Of a stretch of DNA of 64,000 nt, positions 13,701 through 24,269 are shown piece after piece. The notes under the pieces are model-generated. The model ran no database searches. It was not told the DNA's origin and worked only from the letters and a program-made list of their open reading frames with translations. The stretch comes from Baylisascaris procyonis (taxonomy: Eukaryota; Nematoda; Chromadorea; Rhabditida; Ascarididae). The translations under genes and the position numbers were made by a program. The first letter of the stretch is position 1; each line of letters begins with the position of its first letter. Location of the stretch: assembly GCA_037389465.1 (NCBI GenBank), contig JAZARR010000171.1, forward strand, positions 2,604,001-2,668,000, in the 5' to 3' direction.

Positions 13701-14310
13701 ATCTTAATTTCATGTGAGTAATAAAACAAACAAGACAAATGAATCTACAACTTAATAAGCTGCGAAAAGCCATTAGCAATAGAGAGCAATTACAGGTTCC
13801 GAACATTAGTGACTCCGAATTCAGAATTTCTTGGGCGAAGATTCCACGCTTTTAAATAAATTTCACAAATTTTGTTCGAAACTTCCATTTCGGATGATGC
13901 CATGAAGTTCTTTAGTACTTTGAACTGGCTGCTTTCGAACCTCCTCAGGAAAAACTCCCAGAAACTCCGAATTCTATGCTTTTTGATATCTTGCTTCTGA
14001 AATCCATCTCCTTTTCATAAGAAAACTTCTTGATATCACTATTTCCGATTATAAATCCTTCAAATCGTTTGCATAACTTCCAAATGATCTTCAATTGTCT
14101 TTCCTTAGAAGGATTGATAACAACGACTCGAATTAGGTTGAATAAGCACCATTCCCTGCTAGAGAACACTTACGAACCTTCATCGTCTTGTCCATACTCG
14201 ACGAAAGGAAAGTACTCGTATCCTGCGGGAACCACTGGCAACCTGTGACCAGAAACTTATGTCCGCTGCAACAGAGCCAAATCGAACCTAATGCAAATTT
14301 AGTATACACC

Positions 14311-14352
<42 letters not shown>

Positions 14353-14377
14353 AGTATACACCTGTGCATACATGTAC

Positions 14378-14439
<62 letters not shown>

Positions 14440-16646
14440 GTAGACGTGGAAGCGTGCAAGTGTTGAGTTCTGTGGCCTATAAATAATCATATTACAATCT
14501 GTTATGAAAGGCCGAACTACACATCTGCAGCTGCGTTAGAACACAAAAATCCATACTAACAAGCAATTTTTCTGGTACAGCTTCTTTGAAAAGAAGAATC
14601 GTTTCATCCGCCAAACTACAATAATCTTTGGACCCACTGTATACCAAGCAAAAGAACAACTTAGCAAACAAGGTACTCTGGATTTGGAATTACAGTGAAA
14701 ATGAACCCGTTTATTTGCAGTGAAACTTTTGCAAGCAAAAAATTTGCATATAACAGAACGCTTACTGTCGATGACTACTTGAGACTACTGTATGCTCGAG
14801 TGGCCTCGCACTATCCTTCGATAATGGCATCTCTAAATCCACTATTGACATCACTCCATTACACGATCCACACAACAAACTGCAACAATATCAATATGCC
14901 TCTGCAAAATAAACAATTTGATTTATTCCTGCAAAAGAAATTATTAACAAAAATTTTTATGCAGATTCATTCACTCACTTATCCTTTACCCAGTGAGAAA
15001 ATACTTCTGAGAATCTTTGAATTGAGAGAAAATTTCTCTCAACAAAAAAACGCATTCCATAAATATAGTAGTTTGCGCCGAAACTCTACACTTAAAAACT
15101 TAATCAAATGATACATCTTAATTGCAAATCCCAAGCATAACAATTAAGACATGGATGAATATTGGAAGTGAGATAAAGGATGAACATGCAAAGTGGCATT
15201 ATTTCGACACACTAAAGGTTTACCTCTTCAGTGCCATATATGTTTTCTTCATTTCAAAAGCTTTCGCCTCGCTTATTTTCAAAGAAAACAGTTCGATAAC
15301 CGTTCCAAAGAGGGAAGTTGCCTCGCAGGTAGTTTGTTCATTGAGTTACTAATGAGTTGACCTTTAGCTACCTCACATGAGGGGTATTAATCAAACTTGG
15401 TTATAAGACGTAGATATGCATGCCGCATCCAGATAACCACCATCAACTAGAAAAAAGTCAGGGCCAATCAACTAGAAACCCGGAAGAAGAAAAAAAGCCC
15501 CAGAGAGCTGGTATCATACGAACGTATTAGAATAAGCGAACAGCTATTCCCTCATTAAAGTTACTTTTTGCTAAGATAGATTCCAATATCTCGTTGCATT
15601 ACGCACTAAAAAAATGAGCATATTGGATGTGCTGAAAGTATTACTCAAATATAATGAAATAAGCGTACTATCTTTGTTCAACCGGATCGATATCCATACA
15701 GAATATTCCGGATGCATTCGACGGCATGAATGGGACACGATGCCGCCAGCTGATTCTGAAAAAAAAAAATGAAGTTAAGGTGAAATCTACAGCTCAAACC
15801 AGCACCTCTACCTCTTGCTTCGTTCACTGCCCTCCCTCCATATTTTTGTCGCACATCTCACTTTCCTCTACCCTCTCTCTGGATGCACATGAAAGGAGAA
15901 ACGGACTGAAAAAGAGCCAGTAAAAACGTTATGGTACAATTGCAAGTAATTAGAGTAAAGTACCTGTATGCATGAGATGGTAGCAAACTAAGCTGACTTC
16001 GACACCGAGCTGGATGAGGCTCAGCGTGTTAACTCCGAAGCCCAAATGCCCAAAAAGGAATTTCGCTCACAGCAAACAGCTTCTCATGTACATTTCATAC
16101 TTCAGCTATAAGAATCATGCGAACAGCAGAGCTATGAAAGATTCCCTCCAAGTGCATTCTTTTAACTTTTTGTTTGTTTTTTTTCTGATGTGGAGGGCAT
16201 TACCAGCCACAAGCGCTCATGAGAGTCACCTCTCATCTGGGCTATCTTTTCTCGCCAACTGGAAAAGTGCCCTCACAACAACTCATCGTTATCAATCTTT
16301 TCAATCCTCTCCTTCACATCTCCACCCAACATTTGAAGACCACTTAAAAATTTTCTACTCCTATCTTACTGCAAGATTTTTTAAGCGAATCTGCAATTAT
16401 TGATATTAACGAATGGAAAGGGGGGGGAGGGGAGCATGAAAGTAACTGCAACATGATGTATGAAATCACAAAAAAGTAAGAGCGTGAAAAATAAATGCAC
16501 CTCAAATGTTTGACTCTTTTTTCGATTACTTTACGCTTGAAGTTACTGAAGATATCATCGGCTCGAGTTCGTGTACCCAACTGACTTCGAAGAAAACATC
16601 GCGGCGAGAAACTCGACCCTTCAACGTTCTCTAAAATTCTCAATAT
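10741..16646 (-). CDS. ERCC8: DNA excision repair protein ERCC8/CSA homologue (WD40)
   Basis: In the CSA family this WD40 protein is the substrate receptor of a DDB1-CUL4 ubiquitin ligase that acts at stalled RNA polymerase II in transcription-coupled repair. Confident exons, 5' to 3': 14265-14178 (GHKFLVTGCQWFPQDT), 13524-13379 (LWDTNKMRVVDEY), 13091-12963 (SSVRWSPEQENFLL), 12698-12527 (GGIRFSDDGLHVVSMSIDR), 12238-12020, and 10866-10741 with stop. The C-terminus DRMILVWSP then DDWSDDD matches the human end (NILAWVPS, acidic tail). Upstream, 15755-15669 encodes SGIFCMDIDPVEQRY, like human INTLDIEPVEGRY. Weaker but phase-compatible exons are 14636-14561, a 35-nt exon 14530-14496, and 16646-16501, which has no ATG. 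The sum is about 406 residues against about 396 in human. The intron after 12963 begins GC, not GT. A LINE fragment lies antisense in the last intron. The start codon is not found. Confidence 0.85.
11483..11845 (+). mobile_element. LINE (non-LTR retrotransposon) 3' end, in ERCC8 intron
   Basis: The frame at 11483-11602 reads FRVIRVWNQLPADIVKARN and then NVFKGKLFQFD before a stop. This is the usual carboxyl end of many CR1, L2 or Jockey-like reverse transcriptase ORFs (VWN-LP-D-V, then FK--L). It is followed by about 220 bp of 3' UTR, an aataaag, and a short attcgttcgttc tail. It is 5'-truncated and runs antisense to the host gene. The clade is not resolved. Confidence 0.72.
14295..14437. repeat. 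Two (TA)n tracts with duplicated flank
   Basis: (TA)n at about 14316-14349 and 14380-14437. The flank aatttagtatacacctgtg plus cata occurs at 14295-14318 and again at 14348-14370, so one flank has been copied along with the repeat. It lies in an ERCC8 intron. Confidence 0.95.
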
Positions 16647-16852
16647 CTACAACTTATTCAAGTGAGGTCATTTCTTTCTGACATTCGACGGACAACTTTG
16701 TAAAAACGCAAATAAAGCGCCTACTTGTATTGTAACAGAAGATCCCCTTTCGGGTAGTTTTGCTTCAACCTCCAAATTCAGACAGTCAGATTCTAATCTT
16801 TGAGGTGGGCTGAGCATAACTTCATATTTAGAAGCAACATTACTAAATAATG

Positions 16853-17149
16853 TCAGCTATTCTCAAAAGTGCCGAAGAAGTCGCGATTGCGCATGAATGC
16901 GAAGGAAACAAAGAGATTGTTAATCGGCCGCTCAAAAATGTTGCTCATAAAAACATTAAAGTTAGCCACCCAACTGAAGTGCAAAGAAATGGCGTGCAAT
17001 AAATTGTCATAGGCGTCAACTGCATCAACAAGCAGACTATATAAATGCACCCCGAAAGTTCGGCGACTGTTTAACTGTGACTTCGAGTGATGAAATGTGA
17101 CTTCATTCTTGATGGTTGTATGGATTAATAGTGTATCATCCGCGTACAT
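16853..17149 (-). mobile_element. Possible reverse transcriptase remnant (YADD motif)
   Basis: A 98-codon open frame begins MYADDTLLI. KMYADD or LYADD is the catalytic palm motif of reverse transcriptases. The following residues do not match a LINE thumb or connection region that I know, so this is either a heavily decayed fragment or chance. Confidence 0.2.
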
Positions 17150-17446
17150 TTTGTCGTCCGATAATAATAGCCCAGTGTAACGTTGTTCTAACAGCTAATG
17201 TTGAAGTTATCTTCGTGCAAGAGTTGTGTCACATATAAAGCAGTTTCCTTTTTTTCGTTGAACTTTTTTAGGAACCAAAGTTTGCAGCTGCATAAGAACG
17301 CGTGTTCTTTGTCGTCGTCAATGTACGCTAATGTTGGGTATTTTGTCTGTGATCGTATGCCCCATCGTTGTCGGAATGAGCGGATGGTTGTACGCTTATT
17401 ATATGCGTGATTACCTTCGTTTTTTATGTCTTAATGTTATAATGAA

Positions 17447-17470
17447 GGTTTAATTACCGAAATTTAAGGT
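17447..17470 (+). other. SL1-like 24-mer
   Basis: Starting at 17447 the sequence ggtttaattacc is followed by gaaatttaaggt. It agrees at 19 of 22 positions with the conserved nematode SL1 spliced leader, and the next bases are GT, as at the leader's splice donor. No Sm site (aattttgg) is seen within the next 100 bp, so this is not an intact SL RNA gene. It may be a decayed copy, a retroposed trans-spliced transcript, or chance. Confidence 0.35.
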
Positions 17471-17554
17471 GCGGTTCACAAAGTAGTATAAGGTGAAACA
17501 AGAGGTATGCAAGGTGGAATGCGACGTCGAGATTGGAAGGCGGACCACCTCGAC

Positions 17555-17578
17555 AATATACGGTATATACCGTATATT
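17555..17578. repeat. Perfect 24-bp palindrome
   Basis: The sequence aatatacggtat followed by ataccgtatatt is its own reverse complement over all 24 positions. It could form a cruciform or be a binding site for a dimeric protein. No neighbouring gene explains it. Confidence 0.85.
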
Positions 17579-18950
17579 ATTGGGTAGCTGAAGAGGCGGA
17601 AGGTGATCATTGGTGCAAGGTGCGGTCATCACCTGCAGAAGCGTGCAACACAGATAGGCGATGAATCGGGAGCGCCGCACATCAGCTCAACTGTGAAAAC
17701 GTCAGGCAGCGGAGGACGAGCAGCAGCACAAGCGACATTGGACAGCAGTGATGTAGGCGTTGTTTCCAAAAGAAGTGTCTTGTTTTGTTCATTTTCACTG
17801 TTTGTTCGCTACCCTTTGCGGCATACTAACCTTTTCCTGACCTACCTGCCAGCCGGTCAGTACAAATGGTGGACTCCGACTCCTCTAATAACAGATAAGA
17901 CAGAGTGGCAATTAAAGACCTCTGCAAGATTGCATCCTAATTCATGACTGATTGCTCCTTCAACGAAAACCTTCAATGCCGTTTCCTTAGAACTTTCAAC
18001 TACCGAAAACAAAGGGAAAGCTGTTCTTTGGTGATAACGTTCACAGTGAGAGCTTGTAGTAAGCAGTGGCAAAGATACGAAAAAACATGAAACATCAACG
18101 ACTGCACTATGCGACAGAGACGAAAGACATCATTACTATCATAAAACCGCGGGTGGGGATATGCTTAGCAAGCTCCCTGTTAAAGCAAGTGATACAAAAG
18201 TACCGTAAACGGCCCGTAAAACAATACCGACTAAATAGGGCAAAATCATGAGCAATCCACTCTCTACTGACCTCATCGAGATCACCCATACCTTTTCAGG
18301 CAAGACAACTTCCTAACATATATGTCCGGGCAGCACATGCACAGAATATTAGTCAGGTAGCCCGCCGCACCCCCAATCCTTTGCCTCTTCCAAACCTCAT
18401 AATTTAACGCTGCATGCACTGATCAACATACACCTAAAACTGCAACAAAGAAGTGAGTATGAATTGAAGCGTTCAAACAGAAATATTCGCTTACCGCAGC
18501 ATCGCGTATTTGCTCTGCATTCACAAGCAAGGATATCGTGCAGACTTGCATTTGCGGGGAACGTTTGTGCCATTCAACTGCAATTTTATGCTTAACATCA
18601 CAGCAAACTTTACCGACATAACAATGCCATTTAATTGTGGATTAAGTTTAAATATTAAAAAAGAATTGCAACCATAAATACAGGCTATTAGCATCAGAAA
18701 AACAGTTTGAGCGACCTTGAAGAACCCCTCAATGCTATTACTGATCTTCAAAGCATTTTGATCGTTGGCAGACCTTACAAACGTGTTTTTGAAGTTTGAG
18801 GGCTGTAAGAAATACCATTGAGGAGAACGGAGAGTTGCAATCCTGGGGGTGTACATCTTCAACGTCTAACAAAATAAACCAAAGAGAAATGGGGTGATAC
18901 TCGGAAAGCGCTAAAGTGGGCATGCCAAATATTATTCCACCGTTTCTCGT
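17579..18950. other. Intergenic, no gene recognised
   Basis: An open frame of 114 codons at 17603-17947 (+) and one of 113 codons at 18521-18862 (-) are present. Neither shows a family motif or believable splice signals. The first 350 bp are richer in GC than the neighbours. Confidence 0.35.
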
Positions 18951-19990
18951 TTTCCCATTTTCGCTGAAAGTAAATTCACCCTTGTGTGTGGGTAAAATTC
19001 AGTCCCGTTCCCCGTCGCAATCAGAGGCGAACTTTGGAGACTAGAGTCAAGTTTAACCCACAACCGTACACGGATCGGTTAAGTCCGGTCTGCAGTGGAC
19101 TAAGATAGATTGCCTGAGCAATGCTGTATGTAACCCATCAACTGTTGAGCTCGACCTCAGCAGATTCAACCTAATTCCCTGCAAGTTCCCGGAACTTCAA
19201 GGCAGGCTCACCGTCCCTCCCGCTTTGGCTTAGCTGTGTTTCGTAAAATCACCATCCCCCAACACTGAAAACCCTTTCAGCCAAACAACACAGCCGTTTC
19301 CACAAATCCCCACCAAAGATAACACAACAGCACTTCAACTCGACTCCACTCGTCCCTATCTCAGTGCTTTGAAGCGTCAAGGTGCAACACCGTTCCATTA
19401 TTTACAGCCCGCTGAGCCACAATTTAGCCGTCTAAAGATTCAAAATTTTCAAACTTTTGCAGCTTTTAGATATTGCTTTTAAATATCTCGAAGTATAAAA
19501 CAGCTGGGAAAGCTGGCCGGTAATTATTCTTACTCATTACCCATCTCATCTCCAATTGGTGGCATTAAAATTTCGAAGGGATGATGTATCGGTTATTTCA
19601 GGTGCCTAAGTGGTTGCGAAATCTCGCAGCTAAAAAGTCATTTCTGCAATCCTCGATAAATTTAGAAACTTATTTTTGCTTACAGTCGTAAGTGTAAAAG
19701 AGCTGATCGGGACTTTTCCGTATCGGTTAACATAATCCACGTTCCATCACAGTGCGGATTCTACGGCTCAATTACGTCGAAGTATACACATCCGCCGGTT
19801 AGCGCCCAGGAACGGAAACCATTACGAGGACCCCGAACCCCGCCCCCGTTTTGGAGCCATCCCTCTTTATTGCTGATTGAGCCAATAAATACCCAATGAT
19901 TAGGAGCATAGAACGATGCTAGCATATGTGGATGGCGTATAAGATCCTCGAAACGACTGCCGTGAGAATACGAGCCAGGGAACATTTAAA
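18950..19990. repeat. GC-richer repeat-like block
   Basis: Composition changes here from AT-rich to near 50 percent GC. The right part (19761-19985, minus strand) is open for 74 codons and includes SNKEGWLQNGGGVRGPRNG and ALTGGCVYFDVIEP. Upstream (18990-19400) is a C-rich segment with runs such as cccttgtgtgtgggtaaaa. I suspect a dispersed repeat or a decayed mobile element, because such an island has no intron signals and no family match. Copy number cannot be judged from one window. Confidence 0.35.
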
Positions 19991-22700
19991 AGATGAGATT
20001 AGTGTTAAGATGCAGATTGAAACGATTTAGGCATCTCATGAATCTTTCAACAGTATTTCCATTGAAAGTGGTTCGTTATAGCTAATCCTTGCCGGCAGTG
20101 CCATTGGAAGCAATCGAAGTCGGATTCTGCATGTGATTGTTGAGCGGTTTTTTCCCATCGGCTATGATATATTCACCATATGTTCTTAATCTTATTTAAT
20201 TATTTATTCTTTTCTTCGATCATTTTCATAGTTTTGCTTTTGTATGGATTTGCTGCAAAACTTTATTGACTGATAAGCTCTCTTGTAGGTAAACGATAAT
20301 TTACTCATCATAAAATCTTCCTGTTTTATTGAATAAATGCTGTCACATATCCTTCAAAGACAATTTCTTATCATTTGGTATAAAAACTTTGGGAATAGAA
20401 AACTTTTAAATAAGCTTTCACATCTTTCCGCCTTTTATTCCATTCCCACTCTCGCTCTAGATTCATTTCTGTAACATTTCATCAATTATTTTTATTCATT
20501 TGTTTTTATTTATTTCTGTTATGATATATCCTCATAGTTTATAGTACTACAAGACGACTTTGATGAACCTTGTTACCCTCATTTAAGCTCAGTTAATGTA
20601 ACGTAAGGATAACATTTTCCTTGTAAGAAGTCGATTTTTTGGGGATTTTCGAATGTTTCTATATTGAAGAAGCAATCACTGAGAGGTTGCAAAATTATAG
20701 TTTTTTTTTTTCTTCAGTGTAATAAATTTCGGATAATCGGTCATTATAACGAATTTCCGGTCATCTATGCTGGCAATCTTTGATCGCCAAACTCCATTCT
20801 GCCGTTCATTTGTCTTGTTTTAGCATTTATATGCACTTCCGATGGACTCATTCATATAACTTCGATTTCCCAAATCATCTTTTAGTTCCGAATTTTTTTC
20901 ATCCATTGTATAGGGACACATCTTCTGAGAACATTTTTCTTAACGAAAGCGCAGATACTCATAACAAACCGAGAAATCAACGAAACAAAAAAGTTACTTC
21001 AATATTTTACTAAATGGAGTGATCAGGAAATATTATCTATCAAATTTAAGATGTAGAATCAGGTTGCTAAAAGTTTAGGGAGGAGGGGGGAGATGGAGAG
21101 AGGGAGAGTGGATAAAAGGAATAAGTGCAACATTTTTTAATGCAAAAACAATAAATTGTAAATTTTGATGCGAAATGCAAAATTTTCAATATTTCTAGTC
21201 ATATAGTATTGACAGAAAAGATGCGAAAATTTGCCGATACATGACTACAATCTATCATTCGCATGAGAAATCTTAACAAACGCCATTTGTTGCTAAATGA
21301 TTTTTGCTCTTTTTTACGTTAATGCAATTCATCTCATATCAATAAGTTACAACTTTTATTTACTTCATCAATTTTTGCATTGTTCAATTCGATGATTGCT
21401 TGCAAAAAATATGGGGAATTGCAAGGCAAACAATAAAATTCGTTGCAATGAATTTATTACAATTGTGAAATGCTAATATACAATCGAATATATAAATCTT
21501 CAGTATTAGTTTCTAGTGAGTCTTAAGCAGTAATGTGAAATAAAAGCTGAAGTTTCGATTGAAATCGACAGAGTATCATCGTTGCGAGTAAAGATTTTAT
21601 AAAATGGGCCTTTAATAAGCAATCATTCTACTCAATTAGTTAAATCGTCATAAACTGTTGCAAAGGATTTAAATGGTAATTTCGATACCATGTCCAATGC
21701 CTTGCTTTGCAAAACAGATTTCAGGTGAATATGGAGTTGAAATGCCCTACCCTTACACAATCCGAATATTTTTATCTTCTTCAAATTTAACAAGGTATAA
21801 CGTGGTCGTGTTATGTAGTCTAGGTGGCATTCGCATCCGTCTAGTCTTTATTTTCTGCTTCGCTGCTGCCGCGTAGAGAAGACAATACGAGATACAAAGT
21901 TGAAGCTTACTGGTCGCTAACTGAACCAGCACACTGAATCAAACATCTTCAATGAAATCGCAGACACGAAAAACCACCATAATTCCGAGTCAACGCACAT
22001 AACAGCAAATGGGTTTGAAACATGCAACCAAACAACCAGAGGAAAGGCGCAATATAATACGGCACAGAAGAACAGATATCACTGAGGTCGATGTATGCAA
22101 AATGAGTCGCAGCGCGGTAGGTCGTCACAACATTTTCAAATCACAGAGCTGAAAGCTATGGGAATTCGAGTGAACTAAGGCCCTCTGACGAATTCGTTTA
22201 CAAATGAACATCTCGCAAAAAGCACACATTGCGCAAGTTTCCTGGCGCGCATTCCTCATTTCTTTAAATTCATAACTTTAGAGGATCTAAATATACCACT
22301 TTTGCTAAATTTTGATCGCCGAAAAATTATCTTTGGGAAAAAACGAACATGAATTTTGGGATGGAAATAAGCTTTTGTTTGCTATGGAAGTAAATGCGCT
22401 TTGAATATAAAAACTAAAAAAAGGAGGATGGAAGTTATGAAATTTTATATATTTTAGAACAAACTGTTTCAAACTCTGGTTTATTATGAACAACTCTCTC
22501 CGTCATTGATAAAGTAGAAGAGTGACAGTTATAGAATTCTGTAAGAGTAAAGTTGAAAAATTCTTTTTTATTAACTAGCAAGCTTTCTTATCTGTTTATC
22601 ACTGCATACTTGATCATTTTATCTCTGCTACCTCGACGACACTGCTGTTTTTTTTCTCATTTTATCATATCTCCAATAAATAAAGCGTGTTCATTCATTT
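19991..22700. other. Intergenic, nothing recognised
   Basis: AT-rich sequence with a purine tract near 21079-21115. A tttatt at 22567-22572 is the reverse complement of aataaa, about 130 nt past the lectin stop codon, so it is a candidate polyadenylation signal for that gene. Confidence 0.4.
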
Positions 22701-24211
22701 CTATGGTTGTCGTCCCCACTTAGCAGGTCGTTTACAAATAAAGGCACTCAACTGATCGCAATTCTGTTCAACCCAATAGAAGGCATCCGTACTGATAGCA
22801 ATGCATCTGGATGTATTCACGCTCACATAACGTTCCCACATCACATAATCCAGCTGTGTGCCATCCATCCATGCATATTCACTTGTACCGGTCGGTCGTC
22901 TCAAATCACGGAGCCCAATCCATGTTTTCTCAGAATAGGGTGCATCGTTAAGTGATAGTTCTAAATTCGAAAATCTCGTGATATAATATGATTCTTTAGG
23001 TGATGTTAAAAAAAAATACACCTTAACAAAGTGGATCTGAGAGACACTAAGCACAATCGAGTAAGTGCATTATGTTACATTAGAAGGAAAATTGATTTCA
23101 ATTAGAGAGTAGTAATCGGAAGAGAGAAATAATTAGAATAAATTAGCGATGTATCAATCAAAAACGAGAATAGAGGCGATAAAGCAAACTGAGTTGGTAG
23201 TTTTAACGTCGATTTTACTCAGTTTATATAATTGAGATAAGAATACCTTATATATTATAAGTATGCTATTAACGATTTTCGTTGAATTGTTTGCGTTGAA
23301 TACAGTACTTAAGATGCATCTATGATTGTATTCTAATCAAAAATCAGTTATTAGTGATAACATACTTTACTTAAAGTAGATGTGATCGTTCATTTAACAG
23401 TGATTGATAACGATAATAAAAATCTATTCAAAAAAAAAAGAGAAAACACCAACCAACAATAAAGTTGTTCTCTTCGATGGAATGTATACTGGCAAGATGG
23501 GATCCTTGCTCTTCACAAAAACTTTCCGCATTTGATTGCGATTTCCAGTGAAATACCTGCAATCCTATATGTTCACAATGCAATCAATGTAAACATTTTG
23601 CTTATTGGCATATGATGCGTTTTAGATGGCCATCTGATTGATGGTCAGACCCTCAAATAGCGAAGTTTTTGACCGCTGGCCACCTACCACTTCAATCTGA
23701 CAATGGAAGACATATTCGAACAGTCGAAACGATTAACTCATCGCATTATACGGTATGTTAGTCGCTCACGTAACTGCGTATAATACGGTATATTAAAGTT
23801 GTGCATAACAACTCGTTTAATTATGAACTTAAAATTCTTTTTGTTGCTTTATTTGAAAGGAAATTGAAGAGCAGAACAACGTCATCAAAAGCTTTCTTCC
23901 AGCAAACTAAGCTCGAGATCCCCGAGATAATTGGTGAACAAATGAATGAGCGCAGCATCTGATACTATCTTCTTCTAGTCCGTTGCTTTAGGATATTTTT
24001 TTGCAAGTCATTCAAAAACTTCTTAAGAACATCTTTGGTTCAAACCGAATGGTGACTGGATGAGTGAGGTCTTTTTTAAACTTCACATTTTTGACTTATT
24101 GCTGCAGACGAACTGATGTCGACTGATACTTCCTTATTGGCGTCAAGGTCTCATTCAACTCTTTTATTACCACTCAATAGTGTGCCTCAACACGTCTTTT
24201 ATTTATTAGTT

Positions 24212-24269
<58 letters not shown>

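Noticed and set aside
17603..17947. 114-codon plus-strand open frame
   Set aside because: No motif, no splice support, and the residue mix changes midway. Chance openness in GC-richer DNA is more likely.
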